Source of the DNA: Pseudolysobacter sp.
Lineage (GTDB): Bacteria > Pseudomonadota > Gammaproteobacteria > Xanthomonadales > Rhodanobacteraceae
Length of the DNA: 13,046 bases
Direction: 5' to 3'
Assembly (NCBI GenBank): GCA_025351985.1
Contig: JANXUW010000712.1
Coordinates: forward strand, 1-13,046
Below are positions 1 to 7,648 of the stretch, in pieces. The notes below the pieces were generated by a model. That model had not been told where the DNA came from and ran no database searches. It saw nothing but the letters and a program-made list of their open reading frames with translations. The position numbers were made by a program, and so were the translations under genes. Numbering within the stretch: position 1 is the stretch's first letter; each line of letters opens with the position of its first letter.

Positions 1-1397
1 TACGGTTTCGGCGCTTCGGCGCTGGCTTCCCACGCGGCGAGAATCGGGTCGATCCACTTCCATGCGGCTTCGACTTCGTCGCGGCGCATGAACAGCATCG
101 GATTGCCGCGCACCACGTCCATCAGCAGGCGTTCGTAGGCATCCGGATTGCGCACGCCAAACGTTTCGGCGAAGCTCATGTCGAGCGGCACATGGCGCAG
201 GCGCAAACCGCCGGGTCCGGGATACTTGATCATGAGCCAGAGCTTCACTCCTTCGTCCGGCTGCAGTCGCAGCACGAGTTTGTTCGGCGCAATCGGGCCG
301 GCGCTGCTACCGAAAATCGAATGCGGAATCGCCTTGAACGTGATCACGATTTCCGACACGCGATTCGGCAAACGCTTGCCCGTGCGCAGGTAAAACGGCA
401 CGCCTGCCCAGCGCCAGTTGCGCACTTCGGCCTTGATCGCGACGAAGGTATCGTTGCGCGAATTCGGCTTGCCGATTTCCTCGAGATAACCCGGCACGGC
501 CCCGTGATCGGATGCACCGGCGCGATATTGGCCGCGCACGGTAAGTTGCGCCGCGTTGCTTTCGTCGATCGGATGCAGCGAGTGCAGAACTTTCAGTTTC
601 TCGTCGCGGATCGAGTCGGCGTCGAGCGATGCGGGCGGTTCCATCGCGACCATGCACAGTAGTTGCAGCAAGTGATTCTGCACCATGTCGCGCAGTGCGC
701 CGGCGGTGTCGTAATACGCGCCGCGCGATTCCACGCCGATGGTTTCGGCGACCGTGATCTGCACATGATCGATATGTTCGGCACGCCACAGCGGCTCGAA
801 CAACACGTTGCCAAAACGCAGTGCGGTGAGGTTCTGCACGGTTTCCTTGCCGAGATAATGATCGATGCGATACGTCTGGCGTTCCTCGAACGCGCGCCCG
901 ACCGCGTCGTTGATCGCGGCCGCACTTTTCAGGTCGCGACCGATCGGTTTTTCGATCACCACGCGCACGTTGCCGGTGGTCAGGCCGTGTTCGCGCAGCC
1001 GGCCACAGACGCTGGCGAAAATGTCCGGGCTGGTGGCGAGATAAAACACACGCACTTTTTCGGAATTGGCGGTGAGGCTAGCAGCGAATTCCTGCCAGCC
1101 GGTTTCGCGCGTCGCATCCAGCGAGCGATAGCTGACTTGTTGCATGAACGTGTCGAGATCGGCGGCGGCATATTCGCTGCTCGGCACCGCGCGCTGGATT
1201 GCCGCGCGCACCTGGGTGCGGTAGTCGTTTTCGGCCAGGCCTTCGCGGGCGATACCGATCACGCGACTGTCCGGCACGATCTGGCCGTCGACAAATCGAT
1301 GAAACAAAGCCGGCAGAAGTTTACGAAGCGCGAGATCGCCGGTGCCACCAAAAATCACGAGGTCGAATGCATCGACCGGTACGAGTTGAGCAGTCAC
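1..1397 (-). CDS. zwf: Glucose-6-phosphate dehydrogenase, partial (C-terminus beyond window)
   Basis: Oxidises glucose-6-phosphate to 6-phosphogluconolactone with NAD(P)+, the entry step of the Entner-Doudoroff and pentose-phosphate pathways in the cytoplasm. About 465 codons are visible. The nucleotide-binding motif GGTGDLALRKL is at residues 17-27, EKPIGRD at 149-155 and the substrate-binding signature RIDHYLGKE at 177-185. DMVQNHLLQLL at 237-247 carries the probable catalytic His242. The frame is still open at base 1, after the ...EAPKP stretch typical near the end of the family, so only some 25-30 residues should be missing. The start is GTG at 1397: a GAGG Shine-Dalgarno sits 7 bases upstream, the Rossmann motif needs this N-terminus, and the first in-frame ATG comes only at residue 85. 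It is divergent from nagR, and putative NagR-type repeats lie 54-70 bases upstream of the start. The identification is secure; the operon partners lie outside the window. Confidence 0.97.
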   Translation of the reverse strand, partial: MTAQLVPVDAFDLVIFGGTGDLALRKLLPALFHRFVDGQIVPDSRVIGIAREGLAENDYRTQVRAAIQRAVPSSEYAAADLDTFMQQVSYRSLDATRETGWQEFAASLTANSEKVRVFYLATSPDIFASVCGRLREHGLTTGNVRVVIEKPIGRDLKSAAAINDAVGRAFEERQTYRIDHYLGKETVQNLTALRFGNVLFEPLWRAEHIDHVQITVAETIGVESRGAYYDTAGALRDMVQNHLLQLLCMVAMEPPASLDADSIRDEKLKVLHSLHPIDESNAAQLTVRGQYRAGASDHGAVPGYLEEIGKPNSRNDTFVAIKAEVRNWRWAGVPFYLRTGKRLPNRVSEIVITFKAIPHSIFGSSAGPIAPNKLVLRLQPDEGVKLWLMIKYPGPGGLRLRHVPLDMSFAETFGVRNPDAYERLLMDVVRGNPMLFMRRDEVEAAWKWIDPILAAWEASAEAPKP

Positions 1398-1403
1398 TGG
1401 ATT

Positions 1404-1409
1404 ACCTCG
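1404..1409 (-). promoter_or_regulatory. Ribosome binding site deciding the GTG start of zwf
   Basis: On the minus strand CGAGGT lies 7 bases before GTG at 1397-1395. No ATG in this frame occurs until residue 85, so this site supports the GTG start. Confidence 0.7.
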
Positions 1410-1450
1410 GTGGGGACTGAAGCGGGTAGAAGTGGTTGATGGCGAAAAGC

Positions 1451-1467
1451 ATACCACTAAGATACCA
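1451..1467 (-). promoter_or_regulatory. Putative NagR-type operator on the zwf side (tandem TGGTAT)
   Basis: Read on the minus strand, TGGTAT occurs twice exactly 11 bp apart (1467-1462 and 1456-1451), separated by five bases. A third GGTAT lies at 1490-1486. The tandem TGGTAT arrangement resembles what I recall of operators of GntR-type NagR repressors in xanthomonads; this is from memory and unchecked. The site is 54-70 bases upstream of the zwf GTG, where a repressor could block the zwf promoter. It could also serve the divergent nagR operon from a distance. Confidence 0.5.
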
Positions 1468-1526
1468 CATTTGGAAATGACCGAAATACCGACAAGATCT
1501 CGGATAGACAAAAGCTTATAAGGAGC

Positions 1527-1607
1527 CGTCATCCCAGCGCAGGCTGGGATCCAGTTCTCAGCGTCGATTATAGGAAAAACTGGATTCCCGCCTGCGCGGG
1601 AATGACG
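1527..1607. repeat. REPIN-like element: two inverted palindromic repeats
   Basis: The 81 bp element begins CGTCAT and ends ATGACG. Two arms in inverted orientation, 1531-1550 and 1583-1602, each form an 8-bp stem with a GCAG-type 4-base loop. The outer flanks (CGTC / GACG) and inner flanks (CCAGTT / AACTGG) are also complementary. The stems differ at two base pairs, and in both cases both partners changed. The CGTCATNCC...GGNATCCAG style is common as a dispersed REP/MITE-like repeat in xanthomonads and related proteobacteria (family knowledge). It lies between the two putative NagR sites of the zwf-nagR gap. Such elements are normally mobilised in trans by RAYT transposases, none of which is present here. 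Confidence 0.8.
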
Positions 1608-1665
1608 AGCTGTGAAGCGTCTCTTACTTTTTCTTTGACGCATGAAAATCCAGCAATTGCCAAAG

Positions 1666-1683
1666 TGGTACTTAAATTGGTAT
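1666..1683 (+). promoter_or_regulatory. Putative NagR-type operator just upstream of nagR
   Basis: TGGTA at 1666-1670 and TGGTAT at 1678-1683 are direct repeats 12 bp apart, preceded by CCAAA, as in the site on the zwf side. The first repeat is also the centre of the short palindrome AAGTGGTACTT (1663-1673). The site ends 9 bases before the preferred nagR start at 1693, a place suited to autorepression. Spacing differs by 1 bp from the other site, which lowers confidence. Confidence 0.4.
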
Positions 1684-1692
1684 CGTTATGGA

Positions 1693-2451
<759 letters not shown>

Positions 2452-2474
2452 AAATTACGGAGCCAACCCATCCC

Positions 2475-3524
2475 ATGTCGAACTCGCCAACCGCGCCATC
2501 CGCCACCTTGATGTATCAGGAAGCCCACGAGGCGGCCGATGTCGTCGCGTTGCAATTCGAGCGCAACGATGCGGCGATCCGCGCGCTGGTCGATACGCTG
2601 CAGCGCAAGCCGCCACGCTTTATCGTGACTTGCGCGCGCGGCAGTTCCGATCACGCCGCGACGTTTGCGAAATACGTGTTCGAGACGCAACTCGGCCTGG
2701 TCACGGCGTCGCTGTCGCCGTCGATCAACTCGGTGTATGCGGCCGAACAGAAGCTCGATGGCGCGCTGTACATCACGATTTCGCAGTCCGGCAAAAGCCC
2801 CGATCTCGTGCGCAACGCGCAGGCGGCAAGACTGGCGGGTGCGCATGTCGTGGCACTCGTGAACGTGGAGGATTCGCCGCTCGCACTTGCCGCCGACACG
2901 GTGATTCCGCTGCACGCCGGCCCCGAAAAAAGCGTGGCCGCGACCAAGAGTTATATCTGTTCGTTGTCGGCGATCTTGCATATCGCGGCGCGCTGGAATA
3001 ACGATAGCGCGTTGCTCGATGCGCTGCGCGCGGTGCCCGCCGCGATGCGCGCGACGTGGTCGGCCGACTGGTCGGCGCTCGAAGACGGATTGGTCGACGC
3101 GCGCAATTTGTTTGTCGTGGGTCGTGGTCTGGGGCTCGCTGCCGCACAGGAAGCCGCGCTCAAGTTCAAGGAGACTTCCGGGCTGCACGCCGAAGCCTTC
3201 AGCGCTGCCGAAGTGAAGCACGGACCGATGGCGATCGTAGGGCCGGGGTTTCCTGTGTTGTTTTTTGTGCAGCCCGACGACACCTTGGAAGGCACGCTGG
3301 AACTCGCGCGCGAGTTTCGCGAACGCGGTGCGAACGTGTGGATTGCCGCACCGGGTGAAACGTCGTTGCCGAATATCTTGCCGGCGGCCGAAACACTGCA
3401 TCCCGCCTGCACGCCGCTCGTCACGATCAGTCGCTTCTACCGCGCCGCGAATGCGATCGCCTTGCGCCGCGGCCGCAACCCCGATGTACCGCCACATCTG
3501 CGCAAGGTGACGGAGACGGTGTGA
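2475..3524 (+). CDS. nagB-II: Glucosamine-6-phosphate deaminase, SIS type (NagB-II)
   Basis: Converts glucosamine-6-phosphate to fructose-6-phosphate and ammonia in the cytoplasm, the last step of GlcNAc catabolism. The 349 aa consist of two SIS (sugar isomerase) domains. The first has CARGSSDHA (53-61), SQSGKSPD (103-110) and AATKSY (155-160). The second has GRGLGLAAAQEAALKFKET (217-235) and EVKHGPMA (246-253). It ends in RNPDVPPHLRKVTETV, typical of the GlmS-like deaminases. The N-terminal glutaminase domain of GlmS is absent, so this is not glucosamine synthase. It replaces the unrelated hexameric NagB of enterics, as in Shewanella and xanthomonads (family knowledge). Start at ATG 2475, with GGAG 12 bases upstream; a TTG at 2448 overlapping the nagR stop is a less likely alternative. 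Its stop overlaps the nagA start. A related sugar-phosphate isomerase (AgaS type) is possible, but nagA next door argues for GlcN-6-P. Confidence 0.9.
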   Translation: MSNSPTAPSATLMYQEAHEAADVVALQFERNDAAIRALVDTLQRKPPRFIVTCARGSSDHAATFAKYVFETQLGLVTASLSPSINSVYAAEQKLDGALYITISQSGKSPDLVRNAQAARLAGAHVVALVNVEDSPLALAADTVIPLHAGPEKSVAATKSYICSLSAILHIAARWNNDSALLDALRAVPAAMRATWSADWSALEDGLVDARNLFVVGRGLGLAAAQEAALKFKETSGLHAEAFSAAEVKHGPMAIVGPGFPVLFFVQPDDTLEGTLELAREFRERGANVWIAAPGETSLPNILPAAETLHPACTPLVTISRFYRAANAIALRRGRNPDVPPHLRKVTETV

Positions 3525-4660
3525 TGATTACGGCGTTGCTGAATGCCCAGGTGCTGTTCGATCGCGAGATCGAATCCGACCTCGTCGTGTTGATCGAAAA
3601 CGACACGATCATCGCCATTACCGATGCCGACGACAAACGGATACAAAATGCGCAGCAACATGATCTCGGCGGGCGTTATCTGCTGCCGGGATTCATCGAT
3701 TGCCAGGTGAACGGCGGTGGCGGCGTATTGTTCAACGACTCGCCGAGTGTCGAAACCCTGCGCCGCATCGCGAGCGCACACCGGCGCTTCGGCACGACCG
3801 GTTTGCTGCCAACGCTCATCAGCGACGACACGGCTGTGATGCGCGCAGCGATCGACGCCACCGATGCGGCCATTACGCAAGGCGTGCCGGGCATTCTCGG
3901 CATTCATCTCGAAGGCCCGTATCTTTCACCGGATCGCAAGGGCGTGCATAACCCGGCGAAATTTCATGTGCCGGATTCGTCCGATATCGATCTCGTGTGC
4001 TCGTTGCAAAACGGCCTCACCTTGCTCACTCTGGCGCCCGAACGTATAACGCCGGAAGTGCTGCGCGAGTTGGTGGCGCGTGGTGTGATCGTCGCCGCCG
4101 GACACACCGCCGCCGACTACACACAAACGCGAGCGGCACTCGATGCCGGTTTGCGTGGTTTCACCCATCTGTTCAACGCGATGACGCCGCTCGGCAGTCG
4201 CGAACCCGGCGTGGTTGGCGCCGCGCTCGAAGACAAAAACAGCTGGTGCGGATTGATCGTCGATGGTCATCACGTGCACCCGACGACGTTGCGCATCGCG
4301 ATCGCGGCGAAGAGCAAAGGCAAGATGTTTCTCGTCACCGACGCGATGCCGCCGGTCGGCGCGGACGATGCGGTATTTTATCTCGACGGCGAAGCGATCA
4401 CTTGTCGCGACGGCCTCTGCGCAACCGCGCAAGGCACGCTCGCGGGTTCTGCCCTGGACATGGCGACTGCGGTGCGCAACACGATCGAGATGCTCGGCAT
4501 TCCGCTTGCCGAAGCTGCACGCATGGCCTCAACCTACCCGGCCGAATTTCTCGGATTGCAGCAATCGCACGGACGCATCGCCGCGGGTTATCGCGCCGAT
4601 CTGGTCGTGCTCAACGACGATCTGAGCGTGCACGAAACCTGGATCGGCGGCGCACGTTAA
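3524..4660 (+). CDS. nagA: N-acetylglucosamine-6-phosphate deacetylase
   Basis: Hydrolyses GlcNAc-6-phosphate to GlcN-6-phosphate and acetate in the cytoplasm, feeding NagB-II. It has 378 aa, the normal family length, with an amidohydrolase barrel. PGFIDCQVNGGGG (55-67) is the first metal-site strand. Metal ligands are Glu130 (in HLEGPYL), His194 (in AAGHTAA) and His215 (in THLFNAM). HH249-250 probably contact substrate, and Asp273 in VTDAMPPVG is the catalytic acid/base. The first-site HxH is Gln61-x-Asn63, as in E. coli NagA, implying a single-metal enzyme. Start is ATG 3524, sharing one base with the nagB-II stop (TGATG); GGAG at 3512-3515 is 8 bases upstream, so translation is probably coupled. 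A GTG at 3521 is possible but less well placed. It is the last gene of the nag operon seen here; no transporter or kinase for GlcNAc is in the window. Confidence 0.96.
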   Translation: MITALLNAQVLFDREIESDLVVLIENDTIIAITDADDKRIQNAQQHDLGGRYLLPGFIDCQVNGGGGVLFNDSPSVETLRRIASAHRRFGTTGLLPTLISDDTAVMRAAIDATDAAITQGVPGILGIHLEGPYLSPDRKGVHNPAKFHVPDSSDIDLVCSLQNGLTLLTLAPERITPEVLRELVARGVIVAAGHTAADYTQTRAALDAGLRGFTHLFNAMTPLGSREPGVVGAALEDKNSWCGLIVDGHHVHPTTLRIAIAAKSKGKMFLVTDAMPPVGADDAVFYLDGEAITCRDGLCATAQGTLAGSALDMATAVRNTIEMLGIPLAEAARMASTYPAEFLGLQQSHGRIAAGYRADLVVLNDDLSVHETWIGGAR

Positions 4661-4663
4661 GCC

Positions 4664-4700
4664 CGTCGCGATCAGGCGACGCTCGACGCAATATCGAGCG
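4664..4700. terminator. Candidate bidirectional terminator between convergent nagA and piuB
   Basis: Two hairpins follow the nagA stop: CGTCGC/GCGACG (4664-4669 with 4676-4681) and CGCTCGA/TCGAGCG (4680-4686 with 4694-4700). They share bases 4680-4681, so both cannot form fully. Only a weak T-rich run (TGTTTGC) follows on the plus strand, so efficiency is uncertain. Confidence 0.45.
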
Positions 4701-4720
4701 TGTTTGCAGCGTGTGTCGCA

Positions 4721-7309
4721 TCAAAACAATTCGCGTCGATAACGGCCACTATCGCGCAGACTTTCCACGTCATCTTCGCCGAGGATCGTCGTCAATACCT
4801 CGTTCATGCCGAGTCCCATCAGCGGACTTCCGCACACATAAATTGCCGCACCGCGCGCGAGCCATTGCTGCAGGAGCAGCGCCTGCGCACCGAGCTTGTC
4901 CTGGACGTATTGGCGTGGCGCAACGCGCGAAAAACACACATCGAGAAGTTCGATGATTCCACTGTCGTGCCATGCCCGAAGTTGCGGCAGCGCATGGCTG
5001 TCGTGTGTCGGATCGCGCTCGCCGTAGATCAGCCATGCCGCCGCGCCGCGCTGATCGGCGCGCGCCGCGAGCATGCCGAGAAACGGTGCAATGCCGACGC
5101 CATTGGCTATCAGGATCAACGGCACATCCGCACCCGGCGCATGGAACGAATGGCTGCTGCGCACGCGCGCCGAAAGCGTGCTGCCGATTGCCGCGTGCTC
5201 GCATAACCACATCGAGGCCAGGCCATGATTGCCTTGCGCATCGCGATACAGCCGCACCATGAGCCGCACGTGGCCGTGTTCGGGCAATGATGCGATCGAA
5301 TAACTGCGTGCGCTGAGCCGTGGCAGACGCGCGATCACGGTTTGCGCATCCAGACCGCACAACGTTTCCGGCTGGGATGGCGGTTCGCAATACGCCAGCG
5401 CGGTTTGCAGCGACAGCGTTTGGCCGTCCATATGCACGCGTTCGTCGTCGCGCAATCGCCACAGATCGAGCCATTGCCGGACATGCGCGCGCGTCGGCGG
5501 CACCAGCACATCGAGCAAGTCGCCCGGTGTCCAGGTCGCGGCGCGGGCGCCCGAGGTTTGATCGGAATTCGCCTCGACAAAATCGATAAAATACAGCGGC
5601 GCTTCGTTTTCGCCGGGATTGAGCCGTATGCGCTGTTGCAGGCCCCATGTCGATGCCGAATCGGCATCGATCGCCACCGGCGGTGCGACGTCGCTGTCGG
5701 CGAGCGCGGGCCAGCGTCGCGCGAGTTCGGCGCGCCATCGCTGCAATGCTTCCGCATCGGCCTCATGCATTTCCACTGCCGCAAATAACAGACGCGCACC
5801 GCGTGCACCGAGCCATGCCTGCAGGCGATGGCCGAAGCCGCAGAACTCGGCGTAGCGCCGGTTGCCGAGTGCCAGCAAGGCGCACTCGAGATGCGACAGA
5901 TTGGTGGTGTTGTCGCCACACATCGCGCGTCGTACAAACGTCAGCGCGGCATCGGGCGGACCACCATCGCCGTACGTGCTGACCACGAACAGCGCGTGTC
6001 TGGCATCGGCAAGTTCGGCTGCAGTGATAATGCCGATCGATCGCACGTGCGGCGCGAGGTCGATGCGCCGCAGCCAGTCCGCGGTCCGCCATGCGAGGCG
6101 TTCGGCGGTGCCGCCCTGGCTCGCGTGCACTACCAGAACGGTATCGCCGACGCTCGCGTCGGCACTGGTCGGCGACGACGCGTTTTGCGCGCGGCGCGTC
6201 TGTTTTGCCTGACTGCGACGCTGCAGCCACAGCCACACGCCGGTGATGAAAAACAGCGGCATCAGCAGTGATGCAAGCGCCATCAGCGCGCGTCCGGGCG
6301 TGCCGAAAAAGTCGCCGGAGTGCAGCGGGAACAGCGCGCTGATGAAGCGTCTTCCGCGTGGCTGATCGGCATAACGTTCGTTCGATAATACGTTGCCGCC
6401 GGCATCCAGCTTGAGGGTGCTGAAACCGCGCGTATGCGGCGCATCGGCGGCGAGATAACGCCATTCCAGTGGCGCATCGAACTTGCGTGGCAAAGTGAGT
6501 GTGGCGCGCTTTGCATTCGGCACGGTCGTACGGAACGTCTCCCACGCGTGATCAATCGAAATCGCAGGCGCGGCAGTTTCGGCGCGTGCCTCATTGCCGC
6601 TGTTCGGCCCCGCGCCCGGACCGCGCGCAGGCGTGATGACGCCAGCGAGACCATTGACGAAGTTGCGATAAAAATCGTACGACCACCACAGGCCCGTGAG
6701 CGTGGCGACGAGATAAAACAGCAGCACCCAGGTGCCAACGATCGCATGCAGATGCCACAGGAAACTGCGCCCGCCGAGTTTGAAATCGAGCTTGAACCAC
6801 GCCGAAATCGAGCGTGAATATTTCGGCCAGCGCAGGATGATTCCGCTGATCAGCATGAGCAACAGGATCGCTGTGCTCGCGCCGACGATCTGCTTGCCGA
6901 CCGGGCCGACAGTGAGATTGCGATGCAGTTGTTCGACGGTCTGGAAAAATCCGCTGCCGGTCTGCGGCCCGAGCACCGTGCCATCGTATTGATTGATCGC
7001 AACCGGCGTGCCGCGTCGATCCTGGCCTTTGCTCATGCGCACCTCAACCGGTGCGTCGTCGCCGTTCCACGCGAGGCTGTTCGCGTTCATGTCGGGATGA
7101 TTTTTGCGCGCGATCGCGATCAGCGCATCCATGCTTTGCGGCGGCGTGGTCGGCGCGCTGAAGTGATGTTGCGGATTGAGCAGCGCGAGAATTTCTTCGT
7201 CGAATCCTAGCAGCGCGCCGCTGACGCCGATCATGCTCAATACCAGGCCAGCGATGAGGCCGAGAATCCAGTGCAGACGAAACAGAAAACGTTTGAGCAG
7301 GTAGGGCAT
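4721..7309 (-). CDS. piuB: PepSY membrane protein fused to flavodoxin/FAD/NAD(P)H reductase, probable ferric-siderophore reductase
   Basis: Probably passes electrons from NADPH through FAD and FMN across the inner membrane to reduce ferric siderophores in the periplasm. The 862 aa hold four membrane helices (about 9-35, 140-160, 186-208, 340-362) with PepSY regions between them. Histidines near the membrane (His13, His129, His186, His188, His330) are possible haem ligands. A flavodoxin domain follows (about 390-530; SQGGTAE 397-403, STYGDGG 444-450). A sulfite-reductase-like module comes last: the FAD motif RSYSIAS is at 668-674, the nucleotide loop GVGIAPF at 737-743 and YVCGS at 824-828. 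The end RYRRELF resembles RYQRDVY of CysJ, with terminal Phe in place of the FAD-stacking Tyr. Start at 7309 is chosen because AGAG precedes it and it directly leads the first helix; an ATG at 7336 adds nine residues. Divergence from piuA and the shared Fur-box region place it in iron uptake, matching PiuB (PA4513) of Pseudomonas. Electron path and substrate are inferred. Confidence 0.9.
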   Translation of the reverse strand: MPYLLKRFLFRLHWILGLIAGLVLSMIGVSGALLGFDEEILALLNPQHHFSAPTTPPQSMDALIAIARKNHPDMNANSLAWNGDDAPVEVRMSKGQDRRGTPVAINQYDGTVLGPQTGSGFFQTVEQLHRNLTVGPVGKQIVGASTAILLLMLISGIILRWPKYSRSISAWFKLDFKLGGRSFLWHLHAIVGTWVLLFYLVATLTGLWWSYDFYRNFVNGLAGVITPARGPGAGPNSGNEARAETAAPAISIDHAWETFRTTVPNAKRATLTLPRKFDAPLEWRYLAADAPHTRGFSTLKLDAGGNVLSNERYADQPRGRRFISALFPLHSGDFFGTPGRALMALASLLMPLFFITGVWLWLQRRSQAKQTRRAQNASSPTSADASVGDTVLVVHASQGGTAERLAWRTADWLRRIDLAPHVRSIGIITAAELADARHALFVVSTYGDGGPPDAALTFVRRAMCGDNTTNLSHLECALLALGNRRYAEFCGFGHRLQAWLGARGARLLFAAVEMHEADAEALQRWRAELARRWPALADSDVAPPVAIDADSASTWGLQQRIRLNPGENEAPLYFIDFVEANSDQTSGARAATWTPGDLLDVLVPPTRAHVRQWLDLWRLRDDERVHMDGQTLSLQTALAYCEPPSQPETLCGLDAQTVIARLPRLSARSYSIASLPEHGHVRLMVRLYRDAQGNHGLASMWLCEHAAIGSTLSARVRSSHSFHAPGADVPLILIANGVGIAPFLGMLAARADQRGAAAWLIYGERDPTHDSHALPQLRAWHDSGIIELLDVCFSRVAPRQYVQDKLGAQALLLQQWLARGAAIYVCGSPLMGLGMNEVLTTILGEDDVESLRDSGRYRRELF

Positions 7310-7441
7310 AAGTTTCTCTGCAGGCCCGCATATCAAGTCGGGCGTGGAATATTTTTAGGATGACGCAAGGCGTTTTGTGGCGTCGGAAACGCAGACGGTC
7401 GATGCAGTGCGCTTGTGTTAGATCGCAATCTTACAGCAAAC

Positions 7442-7466
7442 AATGTTGCGAATCATTCTCATTAAA
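7442..7466. promoter_or_regulatory. Fur box controlling piuA (and perhaps piuB)
   Basis: Bases 7442-7460 match the 19-bp Fur consensus GATAATGATAATCATTATC at 13 positions, including an unbroken AATCATT. A second register shifted by 6 bp (7448-7466) matches at 12 positions, as in extended Fur sites where dimers overlap. It lies between the -35 and -10 of the piuA promoter, so iron-loaded Fur would block RNA polymerase. Confidence 0.8.
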
Positions 7467-7474
7467 AGTAATAT
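7446..7474 (+). promoter_or_regulatory. Sigma-70-like promoter of piuA
   Basis: TTGCGA (7446-7451) and TAATAT (7469-7474) are separated by exactly 17 bp, each matching its consensus at 4 of 6 positions. Transcription would begin near 7481. The Fur box fills the spacer. Confidence 0.6.
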
Positions 7475-7637
7475 TCACTGATTGTTGATCGCCTTTGCGC
7501 GCTGCACTTGTTGCACTGCATGAAATGCGCTGGCCGTTGCGCGCTTGCGAATCCCGCTCGATGCGAACGACACATATCGCCAACGCAAGGGGCAACGCGC
7601 CGGGTCGGGGCGCCACGATTTTGTTTGTCACACCATC

Positions 7638-7642
7638 AGGAG
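7638..7642 (+). promoter_or_regulatory. Ribosome binding site deciding the piuA start
   Basis: AGGAG lies 6 bases before ATG 7649. The frame stays open upstream to 7508, but a start there would bury the signal peptide, so this site fixes the start. Confidence 0.8.
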
Positions 7643-7648
7643 TCATCC

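Larger units (their letters stand above)
7310..7648. other. Divergent intergenic control region between piuB and piuA
   Basis: These 339 bp contain no credible gene. They hold the Fur box and the piuA promoter (7442-7474) and a transcribed piuA leader of about 170 bases. An imperfect palindrome TTAGAT-CGCA-ATCTTA (7418-7433) is of unknown role. I found no convincing sigma-70 promoter for piuB; its start lies about 135 bp from the Fur box. Confidence 0.7.

Noticed and set aside
663..1439. Plus-strand 258-codon frame opposite zwf
   Set aside because: It is antisense to the conserved G6PD core and has no domain features.
1527..1607. Reading the double palindrome as a terminator of zwf or nagR
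   Set aside because: It lies upstream of both divergent genes, has no T-run, and matches a dispersed repeat architecture instead.
7508..7648. In-frame 47-codon N-terminal extension of piuA
   Set aside because: It would place the signal peptide internally, while ATG 7649 has an AGGAG site and a normal signal sequence.
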